Notes: generated by a model not told the origin, from the sequence alone. A stretch of 64,000 nt of DNA from Microvirga ossetica (GCF_002741015.1 NZ_CP016616.1:727501-791500), one strand, 5' to 3'; counted from the first letter of the stretch, positions 53,924 to 62,899 are shown. Program-made: numbers and translations.

Positions 53924-54176
53924 AACCATCGTTCAGCTCGCGGCTGTCCTTATCCTCGGCGCCATCCTGCTTGGGATCACTCGGCTGATGCTCGGCCCGA
54001 CTCTGATCGACCGCATCGTCGCGATCGATATGCTGACGATCATCGCGATCTCGCTCATCGTCCTGTATGCCCATGTTTCGGGACGGTTCGTGTATATCGA
54101 TGTCGCCCTCGTCTATGGATTGCTGAGCTTCCTGGCGGTGCTGGCGCTCGCGCGCTTTCTCGAGAAGGGACTCTAG
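53916..54176 (+). CDS. mrpF: Mrp/Mnh antiporter subunit F
   Basis: Predicted 86-residue protein with three membrane helices and the MnhF motif RLMLGPTLIDRIVAIDMLTI. TTG 53916 is chosen because GGAG at 53905-53908 is well placed and relatives begin near ETIVQLAAVLILG; the earlier ATG 53874 would add 14 residues inside mrpE. Forms part of the Mrp membrane complex. Confidence 0.9.
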   Translation: MAETIVQLAAVLILGAILLGITRLMLGPTLIDRIVAIDMLTIIAISLIVLYAHVSGRFVYIDVALVYGLLSFLAVLALARFLEKGL

Positions 54177-54179
54177 CGC

Positions 54180-54428
54180 ATGCTCCAGCTTCTCATCCTG
54201 GTGGTCTGCGCCGGCATTCTTGTCAGCGGGCTTCTTGCGGTGTGCCTGAACAACCTCATTGCCGCGATGGTGAGCTCGGGCCTGGCCAGCCTGCTCGCGT
54301 CGGTGTCGTTCCTGCTGCTCGCGGCTCCGGACGTGGCGATGGCGGAGGCGGCGATCGGATCGGGCCTCACCACCTTCATCTTCATCTATGCCCTCCGCCA
54401 TGCCGGTCAGGGGGGACATGAACCATGA
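54180..54428 (+). CDS. MbhD/DUF4040-type subunit (separate MrpA C-terminal piece)
   Basis: Predicted 82-residue protein with three helices and the DUF4040 block LLAAPDVAMAEAAIGSGLTT. In classical Mrp systems this domain is part of the large MrpA subunit; as a free-standing gene it is the arrangement of Mbh/Mbs complexes and group-3 Mrp antiporters. It begins three bases after subunit F and overlaps subunit G by four bases. Confidence 0.9.
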   Translation: MLQLLILVVCAGILVSGLLAVCLNNLIAAMVSSGLASLLASVSFLLLAAPDVAMAEAAIGSGLTTFIFIYALRHAGQGGHEP

Positions 54429-54769
54429 TCGAGCTGACCGGAAGCCTGTTGATCCTGTCCGGCGCCGTATTCCTGTTCTCGGCCGGCCTCGGCCTCGTGC
54501 GTATGCCGGACGCCTACACCCGCATCCAGGCAGGAACAAAGGCGACGACGCTGGGCAACATATTGATCGTGATCGGCCTTGCCTTCTATCATCCGGAATG
54601 GACCCTCAAGCTGGTCCTCGTCATCTTCTTCGTCCTGCTGACGAATCCCGTCTCCTCCCATGCCCTGTCGCGCGCCGCACATCGGATCCGCACGCCGATG
54701 GCCTCGGCAACCGTGACGGACGCGCTTGCCGACGATGAGACGGCGGGCGGATCGGGGGGAGCGGCATGA
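54425..54769 (+). CDS. mrpG: Mrp/Mnh antiporter subunit G
   Basis: Predicted 114-residue protein with three helices: LTGSLLILSGAVFLFSAGLG, then LVRMPDAYTRIQAGTKATTL and LVLVIFFVLLTNPVSSHALS. The RMPDAYTRIQA-x-TK motif is diagnostic for MnhG. Both ends overlap neighbours by four bases (ATGA), indicating translational coupling. Confidence 0.93.
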   Translation: MIELTGSLLILSGAVFLFSAGLGLVRMPDAYTRIQAGTKATTLGNILIVIGLAFYHPEWTLKLVLVIFFVLLTNPVSSHALSRAAHRIRTPMASATVTDALADDETAGGSGGAA

Positions 54770-55458
54770 TCTATCGTGCGGGCGTGCTGTTTACCGTCGC
54801 ATTGTTCGGACTGATCTTCGTCCGTCTGGCCAGCAGCTATGCGGAACGGTCGACCCTGCGTCCCCTTGCGGAGCATTACGTGTCGCAGGCCCCCGTCGAA
54901 CTCGGTGTCGCGAACATCGTCACCGGGATTCTCATCGCCTATCGCGGCTTCGATACGCTGGGTGAGGTTGCCGTGCTCTTCATGGTCGCGGCCAGCGTCG
55001 GCCTGCTGCTCAGGAAGGACGAAGCCGGCCGGAGGGATCCGGAGGAACGTCGGCGCGGGCCCGCCAGCGAGATCGTGACGACCGGCTCTCGGGTCCTGCT
55101 GCCCGTGATCCTCACCTTCGGCGCCTACGTCATCGTCAACGGCCACCTGTCCGCCGGTGGCGGGTTCCAGGGCGGAGCCATCGTCGCCTCCGGGGTCATG
55201 CTGCTGCTCCTGGCCGACCCGGGAGCACGGCTCAACGCCGCGGCGTTGAGCGTGATCGAATCCCTTGCCGGCATGGCGTATGTCGCGATCGGCATGATCG
55301 GACTGGTCCTGGCCGGGGGCTTCCTCGACCCTCGGTTCCTGCCGCCGGGCGAGGTTGGTGCCTTCATCAGCGCGGGCGCCATTCCGCTGGTCTCGGCATT
55401 GCTCGGCATCAAGGTCGGGGCAGAGCTCAGTGTCATCATCAACCGCTTCCGAAGTTGA
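54766..55458 (+). CDS. MbhE plus MnhB fusion subunit
   Basis: Predicted 230-residue protein. Residues 1-90 resemble MbhE (SQAPVELGVANIVTGILIAY, RGFDTLGEVAVLFMVAASVG). Residues 105-228 are the MnhB domain (PVILTFGAYVIVNGHLSAGG, GFQGGAIVASGVMLLLLADP). In Mrp antiporters these parts are the C terminus of MrpA and the separate MrpB. Here they are joined and detached from the antiporter module. It lies between subunits G and C. Confidence 0.9.
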   Translation: MIYRAGVLFTVALFGLIFVRLASSYAERSTLRPLAEHYVSQAPVELGVANIVTGILIAYRGFDTLGEVAVLFMVAASVGLLLRKDEAGRRDPEERRRGPASEIVTTGSRVLLPVILTFGAYVIVNGHLSAGGGFQGGAIVASGVMLLLLADPGARLNAAALSVIESLAGMAYVAIGMIGLVLAGGFLDPRFLPPGEVGAFISAGAIPLVSALLGIKVGAELSVIINRFRS

Positions 55459-55470
55459 GCGATCGAGTCC

Positions 55471-55842
55471 ATGGCAACGATCCTACCGGTATCCTCCATC
55501 CTGCTGGTCACAGGCTTCGGGCTCTCCCTGATCGGCCTTTGCGGCATCCTGATGCACCGCCACCTGCTTCGCATCATCATCGGGTTCGCCCTGTTCGGCA
55601 CCGGTCTCCACATCGTCATCGTTGCAACCGGCTATGTAACCGGCGGCACAGCACCGATCATCGACCGTGCGCTCGGCCCGGCCGAGGCAGGGCATGCGAT
55701 CGACCCCATCCCTTCCGCGTTGGTGGTGACGGCCATCGTCATCGGCTTCGCCGTGACGTCCATCATGCTCGCTTATGCAGTCCGTCTCCATTCGGCCAAG
55801 AAGACCTTCGACATCGGTACCTTCACGGAGCCGAAATGGTAG
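55471..55842 (+). CDS. mrpC: Mrp/Mnh antiporter subunit C (NuoK-like)
   Basis: Predicted 123-residue three-helix protein of the NuoK/MnhC family: LVTGFGLSLIGLCGILMHRH, then LLRIIIGFALFGTGLHIVIV and DPIPSALVVTAIVIGFAVTS. The D-P-x-P-x-A-L-V-x-T-A-I-V-I block is diagnostic. The next gene starts inside its last codons. Confidence 0.93.
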   Translation: MATILPVSSILLVTGFGLSLIGLCGILMHRHLLRIIIGFALFGTGLHIVIVATGYVTGGTAPIIDRALGPAEAGHAIDPIPSALVVTAIVIGFAVTSIMLAYAVRLHSAKKTFDIGTFTEPKW

Positions 55843-58800
55843 CGAGCCTGTTCCATCCGCTGAACATATTCGTTCTTGGACTGGCAGGCGGATTCGCCAT
55901 TCCGCTGCTCGTTCGGATCGGTGCTGCGTGGCTTTCAGTGGGGTTCTTCATCGCACTCGTCGGGATTGGGGTCATCAGCGCCGTTTCGCTGCTTCGCGTT
56001 CTCGGCGGCGAGCCCCCCATCGATATCCTCACGGCAGGATCGCTGCCGCCTGTCTCGATCAGTCTGCGCCTTGGCCCGTCCGAAGGATTTGTCGCCGCAA
56101 GCGTCAATGTCATTGCCATCCTGGGAGCGCTGCATCTTTGGGATCGGCTGCGTGGCAACTACGCGGCGTTGCTGCTCTATCTGGGCCTCACCATGGGCAT
56201 CAACGGCATGGTGATGACCCGGGATCTCTTCAATCTCTTCGTCTTCCTGGAGATCGTCTCCATTGCGACCTATGGACTTCTCGGGCTTGAGCGAACACCG
56301 GCCGCGTTGGGAGCGGCGTTCAAGTTCATCATGGCGACAGTCATCGCGTCGTCGTTATTCATGCTCGGCACCGGTCTGCTCTATTATGTCACCGGCACTC
56401 TCAGCATCGATACCCTGGTTGCCGCCAAGTCCGACATCACCGGTCCAATCGGCGCGGCTGCTCTGCTTCTCCTGCTTGCCTGCCTCGTCATCGAACTGAA
56501 GCCTTTCCCCGCCAATGGCTGGGGACTCGACGTCTATGAGACCGCGCCGAACGGCGTCGCCGCGATGATCTCCGTCGGTGTTTCCGCCGGCGTGTTCTTC
56601 TCGCTCGTGAAACTGCTTCCCCTCTTCGAGGACCAGCTCCCCATCCTCGCCGTCTCGGGCGGAGCCACGTTCCTGTTCTCCAACCTGATCGGCTTGAAGC
56701 AGTCCAACATCCAGCGGCTCCTCGGCTATTCGTCGATCGGTCAAATGGGCCTGCTCCTCCTCGGGTTGGCGCTTCTGCATCAGGTCGGCGCTCTGGCATC
56801 GATACCGCTGGTGGTGGGTGGCCTGTTCTTGAATCATCTTCTCGCCAAGGCCGGACTCTTCTGGATCGCAGCAGTGATCCGGCAGCGCGATCTCGACAAG
56901 GCTGTCGGCCTCGCCGGCCGCCCATTCCTCGCGGGGCTGCTGACCCTCTTCCTCGTGGCCATCGCCGGCCTGCCGCCCTTTCCCGGGTTCTGGGCCAAAT
57001 GGGAGCTGGTCATGCAACTGACCGGCGCTGCCGAGCTGCCCTGGGTCGCGCTGATCCTCTGCGGTTCGCTGCTGGAAGCTGCGTATATGTTCCGCTGGTT
57101 CACCCGCGCCCTCTGCACGCAGGAAAGCGGACCGACAGAGATGCCGTCTGCCGCCGCGTTGTTCCCCATCGTGGCCGTCGCGCTCCTGCTGTGCGTCTCC
57201 GGCTATGTCGCGGCACGCGCCTCCGGAGCAGGCGAACCCTGGATGTTCGGCCCGCTCCTTGCCGGCACCGTCCTCTATGCGCTCGACCGCATGCCGGGCC
57301 GGGCAAAGAATGTGCTGATGCTTGCCGTCGTCCTTGTCGTCGGCGGTCTCCTGGCGCAAGCCACCCAGGGCATTGCCTGGCTCTTCGCGATCCTGCTCCT
57401 GGCTGGCAGCCTCGTCATCGCCGCGGCGGGATTGTACAGGGACGATGAACGCCCCGGCTACTATCCGATGCTGGCGATCCTCCTGCTGTCCATCCAAGCG
57501 CTGCTTCGATCGTCGACGAGCCTGGAGTTCTTCTTCAGTTGGGAGATCGTAACTCTCTCGACCTGCTTCCTGATCGCGAAGGGCCGGGGCGCGGGGCCGC
57601 ATGTGCTGAGCTTCCTGCTGTTCTCTTTGCTGTCCGCCTTTCTTGTGCTGGCGGGTTTCGCCGGTATCGCCGCGATCAGCGGCTCGACCAGCCTGGGCGC
57701 GCTGATGACGAGCGGCCCGGACGCCAGCGTCGCTTTCGCGCTCCTCGCGGTCGGCTTCCTGATCAAGGCGGGTGCGATCGGCGTGCATGTCTGGCTGCCG
57801 GGAGCCTATTCCGAGGCAGATGACGACTTCACCGCGATGGTGTCAGGCGTTGTCAGCAAGGTTGCGGTCTTCGGTCTGCTTATGGGGACCTACCTCGCGA
57901 TCCGGTCCGAGGTGGGGCTGGAGCTCGCGCATGCGATGGCCTGGCTCGGCATGCTGACAACGATTGCCGGAGCCTTGATGGCGCTCCGACAGACCGATTT
58001 CAAATGCCTCCTTGCGCTCTCCAGCATGAGCCAGCTCGGCTACATCGTCACCGCAATCGCGCTGATGAGCCATCTCGGCTGGGTCACCGCGCTCTATCTC
58101 GTCGCGAACCACATGATGGTGAAAGGAATCCTCTTCCTCGCCGTCGCCGGAATTATTCTGCGCACGGGCTCGCGCAGCTTCCCGAACGCGGGCGGGCTCC
58201 TCCGCGCAATGCCGGTAACCTTCGCCACCGTGCTCGTCGCCGTCATTTCGATGTCGGGTCTGCCGCCCCTGATGGGCTTCGGTGGCAAGTGGTTGCTGTT
58301 GAGCGCCATGACGGAGAAAGGCTGGCACTTTCTCGCCGTCGCGGGGCTCGTGGCGACCTTCCTCGGCTTCCTCTACATGATCCGTCTCGTCAGCGGCCTC
58401 TTCTTTGGGCCGTATAGGAGCGAGCAGGTGAAAGTCAGCGAGGCGCCAATGACTCTCCTCGTTCCGCAACTCGTGCTGATCGCGGGTATCCTCGTTCTTT
58501 CACTCTACCCGAAGTTGCTGATGGATCCCGTTTCCGCTGCAATCGACCCGCAATTTGCCTCGACGCTGGTCTGGGAGGGGATGTCCCTGGAGACGATCTA
58601 TGGCTACTGGAATCCGACGCCGATCATGATTATCGCTTTGATGGTCGCGGCGGTCCTCGGACTGATCGCCTGGCTCGCATATTCCGGCAACCGGCGGAAT
58701 GTCGTCGATCTTCGTCGGTTCTTCGCCTTCTATCGTCCGGTCATCGGCTTCGCATCGCCTCCTGTTGCCATCGTCTTCTGGCGGAGCATCGCGGACGGCA

Positions 58801-58940
58801 CGCTTGCCGCCGCGAATTTGGCCCGAGGAGTCTATTCCGGCAACGGCCAGACCTATGCCCTGCATGTGCTGCTCTATTTCCTGGTCATCTATGTCACGAG
58901 CACCGGACTCGCGGGGATATGGGCCGGGGGCTGGCCGTGA
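55836..58940 (+). CDS. Double antiporter-module subunit (MrpD-like and MrpA/D-like in one chain)
   Basis: Predicted 1034-residue membrane protein. Two Proton_antipo_M modules follow one another. Module 1 (about 100-430) has DLFNLFVFLEIVSIATYGLL near residue 130, a lysine in FSLVKLLPLF near 257 and QRLLGYSSIGQMG near 290. Module 2 (about 540-880) has FFFSWEIVTLSTCFLIAKG near 562, FLIKAGAIGVHVWLPGAYSE near 641, CLLALSSMSQLGYIV near 722 and HMMVKGILFLAV near 758. Each keeps the Glu of the membrane helix and the central Lys needed for proton or sodium translocation. In usual Mrp clusters these are two genes. The ORF is continuous; ATG 55836 overlaps subunit C by seven bases. Confidence 0.93.
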   Translation: MVASLFHPLNIFVLGLAGGFAIPLLVRIGAAWLSVGFFIALVGIGVISAVSLLRVLGGEPPIDILTAGSLPPVSISLRLGPSEGFVAASVNVIAILGALHLWDRLRGNYAALLLYLGLTMGINGMVMTRDLFNLFVFLEIVSIATYGLLGLERTPAALGAAFKFIMATVIASSLFMLGTGLLYYVTGTLSIDTLVAAKSDITGPIGAAALLLLLACLVIELKPFPANGWGLDVYETAPNGVAAMISVGVSAGVFFSLVKLLPLFEDQLPILAVSGGATFLFSNLIGLKQSNIQRLLGYSSIGQMGLLLLGLALLHQVGALASIPLVVGGLFLNHLLAKAGLFWIAAVIRQRDLDKAVGLAGRPFLAGLLTLFLVAIAGLPPFPGFWAKWELVMQLTGAAELPWVALILCGSLLEAAYMFRWFTRALCTQESGPTEMPSAAALFPIVAVALLLCVSGYVAARASGAGEPWMFGPLLAGTVLYALDRMPGRAKNVLMLAVVLVVGGLLAQATQGIAWLFAILLLAGSLVIAAAGLYRDDERPGYYPMLAILLLSIQALLRSSTSLEFFFSWEIVTLSTCFLIAKGRGAGPHVLSFLLFSLLSAFLVLAGFAGIAAISGSTSLGALMTSGPDASVAFALLAVGFLIKAGAIGVHVWLPGAYSEADDDFTAMVSGVVSKVAVFGLLMGTYLAIRSEVGLELAHAMAWLGMLTTIAGALMALRQTDFKCLLALSSMSQLGYIVTAIALMSHLGWVTALYLVANHMMVKGILFLAVAGIILRTGSRSFPNAGGLLRAMPVTFATVLVAVISMSGLPPLMGFGGKWLLLSAMTEKGWHFLAVAGLVATFLGFLYMIRLVSGLFFGPYRSEQVKVSEAPMTLLVPQLVLIAGILVLSLYPKLLMDPVSAAIDPQFASTLVWEGMSLETIYGYWNPTPIMIIALMVAAVLGLIAWLAYSGNRRNVVDLRRFFAFYRPVIGFASPPVAIVFWRSIADGTLAAANLARGVYSGNGQTYALHVLLYFLVIYVTSTGLAGIWAGGWP

Positions 58941-59175
58941 GCACCGATGCAGCGTCCCGCACGACATCGTCGGCTGGGCGGAATGGCGCGGCCGAGTGAT
59001 GCCGGACCGTGCAATGAGAAGGGGGGCAGGGTTGATGGCTTGACCCCATGTCCCACGACCGTGCCAAGCGTCCCATTGAGTCGTCGCCGCCCGGGAATTT
59101 GGTTGCCGCCAGCGCTGCGCCGACCCAATCTGGTGCTCACCAGCGCAACGATCGGCCGTACGAAGAAATCCTGGA

Positions 59176-60996
59176 ATGCCTGAACTTGCTGTCACCCTCG
59201 GCCTGCTTGCCGCCGCGATCGTGATGTTCGCCATCAACAAGCCTCGCCTTGACGCCGTGGCGCTGATCATGCTCACGGCGCTGCCCCTGACAGGCGTGCT
59301 CACGATGCAGGAAGCGCTCGCAGGCTTCAGCGATCCCAACATTGTCCTGATTGCCGCCCTGTTCGTGATCGGAGAGGGATTGGTGCGAACGGGCGTGGCC
59401 CAGGGGCTCGGCGATTGGCTGACCGCAAAGGCCGGGGCGAACGAACTGCGCTTGACAACTCTCCTGATGACGGTCGTCTGCGCGCTCGGAGCTACCATGA
59501 GTTCGACGGCCGTGACGGCAATCTTCATCCCGGTGGCGCTGCGGATCGCCCAAGGCACGGGCATCCCGCCTGGCCGATTGATGATGCCGATCAGCTTCGC
59601 GGCCCTGATCAGCGGGATGACGACCCTGGTCGCAACGGCGCCGAACCTCGTGGTCAACAGCGAACTCGAGCGTCACGGCATCGCGGGCTTTTCGTTCTTC
59701 AGCTTCACGCCGTTCGGCGTTCCCATCCTGGTGCTGGGCATCATCTACATGGCGTTCGCGCGACGCTGGTTGCCGGCTGAAAATCGGGCGAGGACCGTCA
59801 ACCGGCCGACATTCGCGACCTGGGTCGACGAGTATGGGCTCGCGGACCGCGAATACCGTCTTCTCGTGACCGATCGCTCGCCGCTCGCCGGCAGGACCTT
59901 GGAGGAACTCGACCTGCGGGGCTCGTCCGGGGCAAACATCATCGCCATAGAGAGAAGCCGCAACTTCTCGAGGGAGCTGCTACGGCCGACCGCAAAAATG
60001 GAAATCGAGGTCGGCGATGTCCTGCTGATCGACTTGTTTTCGGATAGCAGGGGCATCCAGTCCATTCGCGACGATTTCCTCCTCGAGGAGTTGCCGCTGG
60101 AGGGGACCTATTTCAGCGATCGTTCGCAGGAGATCGGATTGGCGGAAGTCATCGTGCCGCCATCGTCGGATCTGGTTGGACGGTCGGTGATCGAAGCGCA
60201 TTTCCGGAGTCGCTTCGGACTTTCGGCGATCGGCCTCAGGCGGGGCCGTATCGTGCACGACCGAAGTCTCGTCAACGAAAGGCTCGACGTCGGCGACATG
60301 CTCCTGCTCGTCGGGACCTGGAGCGATATCGAGCAACTTCGGTCGGACGATGGAGACCTGGCGATCATCCGGCTCCCCGCCGAACTCGACGAGGTTCTCC
60401 CGGTCCCCGGAAAGGCCCTTCAGGCGGTTGCTTGTCTGGTGCTCGTCGTCGGGCTGATGGTCAGCGGGGTCATTCCGAACGTGCACGCTGCGTTGATCGG
60501 GTGCCTGCTGATGGGTCTGCTGGGGTGCATCGACCTTCCCAGCGCCTATCGCTCCATCGACTGGAAAACCATCGTTCTCATCGTCGGCATGCTGCCGTTC
60601 TCGATCGCGTTGCAGAGGACCGGAGGAGTGGACTTGGCCGCCGACGCCCTCATGGCACTCATCAGCGAAGCCGGGCCCCGTGTGATCCTTGGAGCCCTCT
60701 TTCTCATCACCGCGCTGCTCGGCATGTTCATCTCCAACACCGCGACAGCGGTCCTGATGGCGCCGGTCGCCCTTGCGGTGGCCAAGGATCTGAACGCTTC
60801 GCCGTATCCCTTTGCCATGATCGTCGCCTTGGCCGCCTCAACCGCTTTCATGACGCCTGTCTCGTCGCCGGTGAACACCCTCGTCGTCGGCCCAGGGAGC
60901 TATTCGTTCGGAGATTTCATAAGGCTTGGCGTGCCTTTCTCCATCCTCGTCCTTATCGTTTGCGTGATCATGGTGCCTTGGGTCCTGCCGATGTAG
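59176..60996 (+). CDS. SLC13/CitT-type permease with TrkA-C domains, copy 2
   Basis: Predicted 606-residue transporter with the same architecture as copy 1: membrane halves (1-200, 415-606) around two RCK_C domains (about 215-300 and 320-395). Landmarks are FSDPNIVLIAALFVIGEGLV, SSTAVTAIFIPVALRIAQGT, LVATAPNLVVNSELERHG and FISNTATAVLMAPVALAVAK with PVSSPVNTLVVGPGSYSFGD. The two copies are diverged paralogues, not a recent duplication. It lies 235 bp after the antiporter gene in the same direction, with a weak ribosome site. Confidence 0.92.
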   Translation: MPELAVTLGLLAAAIVMFAINKPRLDAVALIMLTALPLTGVLTMQEALAGFSDPNIVLIAALFVIGEGLVRTGVAQGLGDWLTAKAGANELRLTTLLMTVVCALGATMSSTAVTAIFIPVALRIAQGTGIPPGRLMMPISFAALISGMTTLVATAPNLVVNSELERHGIAGFSFFSFTPFGVPILVLGIIYMAFARRWLPAENRARTVNRPTFATWVDEYGLADREYRLLVTDRSPLAGRTLEELDLRGSSGANIIAIERSRNFSRELLRPTAKMEIEVGDVLLIDLFSDSRGIQSIRDDFLLEELPLEGTYFSDRSQEIGLAEVIVPPSSDLVGRSVIEAHFRSRFGLSAIGLRRGRIVHDRSLVNERLDVGDMLLLVGTWSDIEQLRSDDGDLAIIRLPAELDEVLPVPGKALQAVACLVLVVGLMVSGVIPNVHAALIGCLLMGLLGCIDLPSAYRSIDWKTIVLIVGMLPFSIALQRTGGVDLAADALMALISEAGPRVILGALFLITALLGMFISNTATAVLMAPVALAVAKDLNASPYPFAMIVALAASTAFMTPVSSPVNTLVVGPGSYSFGDFIRLGVPFSILVLIVCVIMVPWVLPM

Positions 60997-61258
60997 CACA
61001 CGTTAGAGGCGGTTCTTCAACGGAAGGGGGCAGACGTGATCATGACGATCAGGCGGCGCATGGCGGACTCCCTGTCCCAGGGTGCTACCGGAGCGTAACG
61101 CCACGGCTGCAAGTGACGTTGCTCAGGTCAAAGACCGGGAAAGCGCACATTGATCACGGAGCCGCCAGGCGTCGGGGGATAACCGCCGTGCCGCGGTGGA
61201 CCTCCCTGAAAGGTCAAGCCGGTGTCGCGGTCGCCGGCTCCCGCCCCGAGGGCCTACT

Positions 61259-61311
61259 GCCTTTCGCAGCGCCTCGGCCTCGACCTGCTCGTCTCGACAC
61301 CGGAGGCATGA
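61259..61311 (+). pseudogene. Glutaminase 3'-end remnant
   Basis: Reads LSQRLGLDLLVSTPEA and a stop at 61309-61311, against LSQRLGLDLLVSTPET at the end of the intact glutaminase at 37165. Upstream of 61259 the similarity fades, so only the last 16-20 codons survive. The surrounding 61000-61490 otherwise holds no supported gene. Confidence 0.8.
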
Positions 61312-61396
61312 CGATGCCGTGCCATGTCGCCAGACATCTTCAGGCCGCTCACCCACTGAGGCATCCATGACAGGCGCAACGGCCCTCAGTCACGTG
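61259..61396. repeat. Glutaminase 3' end and flank, shared with 37081-37218
   Basis: Inverted relative to the first copy. It includes the last codons of glsA and about 85 bp beyond. Weaker similarity continues to about 61480, where GGTCAGGCGATCAT matches GGCCAGGCGATCAT of the first locus. Confidence 0.85.
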
Positions 61397-61493
61397 CGGT
61401 CGGAAGATCAGGCTTCCTGGACCCAAAAACGCCCTCGCGCTCGGTCAGGCGATCATGTTCTTCAACCGATCACCAGGGCGGCTAACCCGCCGA

Positions 61494-61718
61494 TCAAGTG
61501 GCTTGGTCCAGTTTGCCCGCCAGAAAGCGGAACAGGAGCGCGAGCAGGGCACAGACCACGCTGCCGATCAGGTCCGCGGAGACCGTCATCGGGAAGCTCG
61601 CCACACCCAGGGCCGTCGCGATCGCGAGAATCACCATCAGTACGGCGGCGCCGAGCAGGATCCAGCTCAGGCCATACAGCAGAAGGGCCGAGATGTTGAA
61701 CCCTATGCGGATGCGCAT
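61494..61718 (-). CDS. Small membrane protein, unknown
   Basis: Predicted 74-residue protein with two hydrophobic helices: ISALLLYGLSWILLGAAVLM (about 9-35) and ADLIGSVVCALLALLFRFLA (about 48-68). The short basic N terminus MRIRIG should be cytoplasmic. I do not recognise a family. It lies between a glutaminase scrap and a broken response regulator, in rearranged DNA, but its codon use and intact hydrophobic pattern support it. Confidence 0.55.
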   Translation of the reverse strand: MRIRIGFNISALLLYGLSWILLGAAVLMVILAIATALGVASFPMTVSADLIGSVVCALLALLFRFLAGKLDQAT

Positions 61719-62033
61719 GCTTGGCTCCCGTCACGATCAACCTGCGCTCACAGCGACGGATCCCTTGCCCGGCCGTGCACCAGGGCATGCCGTTCCGTGC
61801 CGACAGCGTGGCCCGGCACGAGAGTACCGAGGACGGGCCACGACACCATCGGGCAAAACCCCGAACCGGGACCGGAATTGTCCTGAGGACACACGCAAAA
61901 ATCCGCCTACGCCGGACCGCCATGCGGCCACTTTCTCCGTAATCGACAGTCCGTCCCACTCCCAAGGGCTTCCGAGACGGTCTGCCAGGGGATGGTCGGG
62001 ACGGCCGATAGAGCCTCTCGCCCGAGGATTTCA
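61719..62033. other. Intergenic region, nothing recognised
   Basis: No supported gene. The region ends at the motif shared with 39287-39312. Confidence 0.4.
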
Positions 62034-62059
62034 GGGTTTCCCCCAATATCCGAACACGA
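62034..62059 (+). promoter_or_regulatory. Second copy of the regulator-upstream motif
   Basis: GGGTTTCCCCCAATATCCG, continuing AACACGA, matches 39287-39312 at all but a few positions. Here it lies 94 bp before the first codon of the broken response regulator, with no lipoprotein gene between. Confidence 0.5.
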
Positions 62060-62152
62060 GGCAATGGCGGAACTTGTCGGCATCCGCGGCCCACCCTGTG
62101 CCGACCCTGGTCCGAGCTTCTTTCGCATCTCGGCCGCATCGCGCCGACCCCG

Positions 62153-62899
62153 GTGGCCGCGGACGGCAAGCGCGCGGTCGAGCTCGCAGGCGAGACCCAG
62201 CCGGATGTCGTGATCCTCGACCACCGGCTCCCGCTCATGAACGGCATCGATGCGACCCGGGAGATCCGGGCGTTCCACCCACAGACGGAGGTGCTGATCT
62301 TCACCATGCACCAGGGCGAGCCGCTGCTTCGCGAACTCCTCGAGGCGGGCGCGCGCGGCTACGTGCTCAAGTCGGATGCCCGACGCGTCCTGATCGCGGC
62401 GGTTGACGCGCTGGCGCGTCACCAGCCCTTCTTCACCGGACAGGTCTCGGAAACCCTGCTGAGTTCCTACCTCGCCTTCGGCTCTCCTCCGGGCGATGTC
62501 CTAACGCCCCGCGAGCTGGGTGTGGTGCAACTCATCGCGGAAGGACGAACCAACAAGGAGGCGGCCCAGCTCCTCGGCATCAACCTCAAAACGGCGAAAA
62601 CCTACTGTTCCACGGCTATGCGAAAGCTCAAGGCGCACACGTCTGCCGACCTGGTCCGCTACGCGGTCCGCAACAAGCTGGCCGAGCCTCAATTAAATTC
62701 GAGTGGTGCCTACAGCCGTGCCCGATCCTCCGGCCGAGACGCTGGGCACCCTTGGGTGCCCTTTCCGTCCAACGAGTCAAGCAGGACCGCGAGCGAGCGG
62801 GTGTCGACGTGGTGGGCGCACAAGGTCAGGTATCTTCGAGAACGCCAGCCTCGTGGCGGATCCGGCCAAGAACTTGGTCATCATCATGAAGGACGGTAG
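62153..62899 (+). pseudogene. NarL/FixJ-type response regulator lacking its first 30 residues, with run-on tail
   Basis: From residue 2 to about 181 the frame closely follows the regulator at 39771: VVILDHRLPLMNGIDATREI with the phosphoacceptor Asp23, GARGYVLKSDARRVLIAAVD, and the LuxR helix-turn-helix LTPRELGVVQLIAEGRTNKE. Strand 1 with the paired acidic residues is missing, so Mg2+ binding and phosphorylation should fail. The normal stop after NKLAE is lost and about 65 unrelated residues follow. The helix-turn-helix is intact, so an unregulated DNA-binding protein cannot be excluded, using GTG 62153. Confidence 0.8.

Noticed and set aside
56355..57788. Long open frame of 477 codons antisense to the double antiporter gene
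   Set aside because: Highly charged low-complexity product typical of a shadow frame; the plus strand encodes a clear membrane protein.
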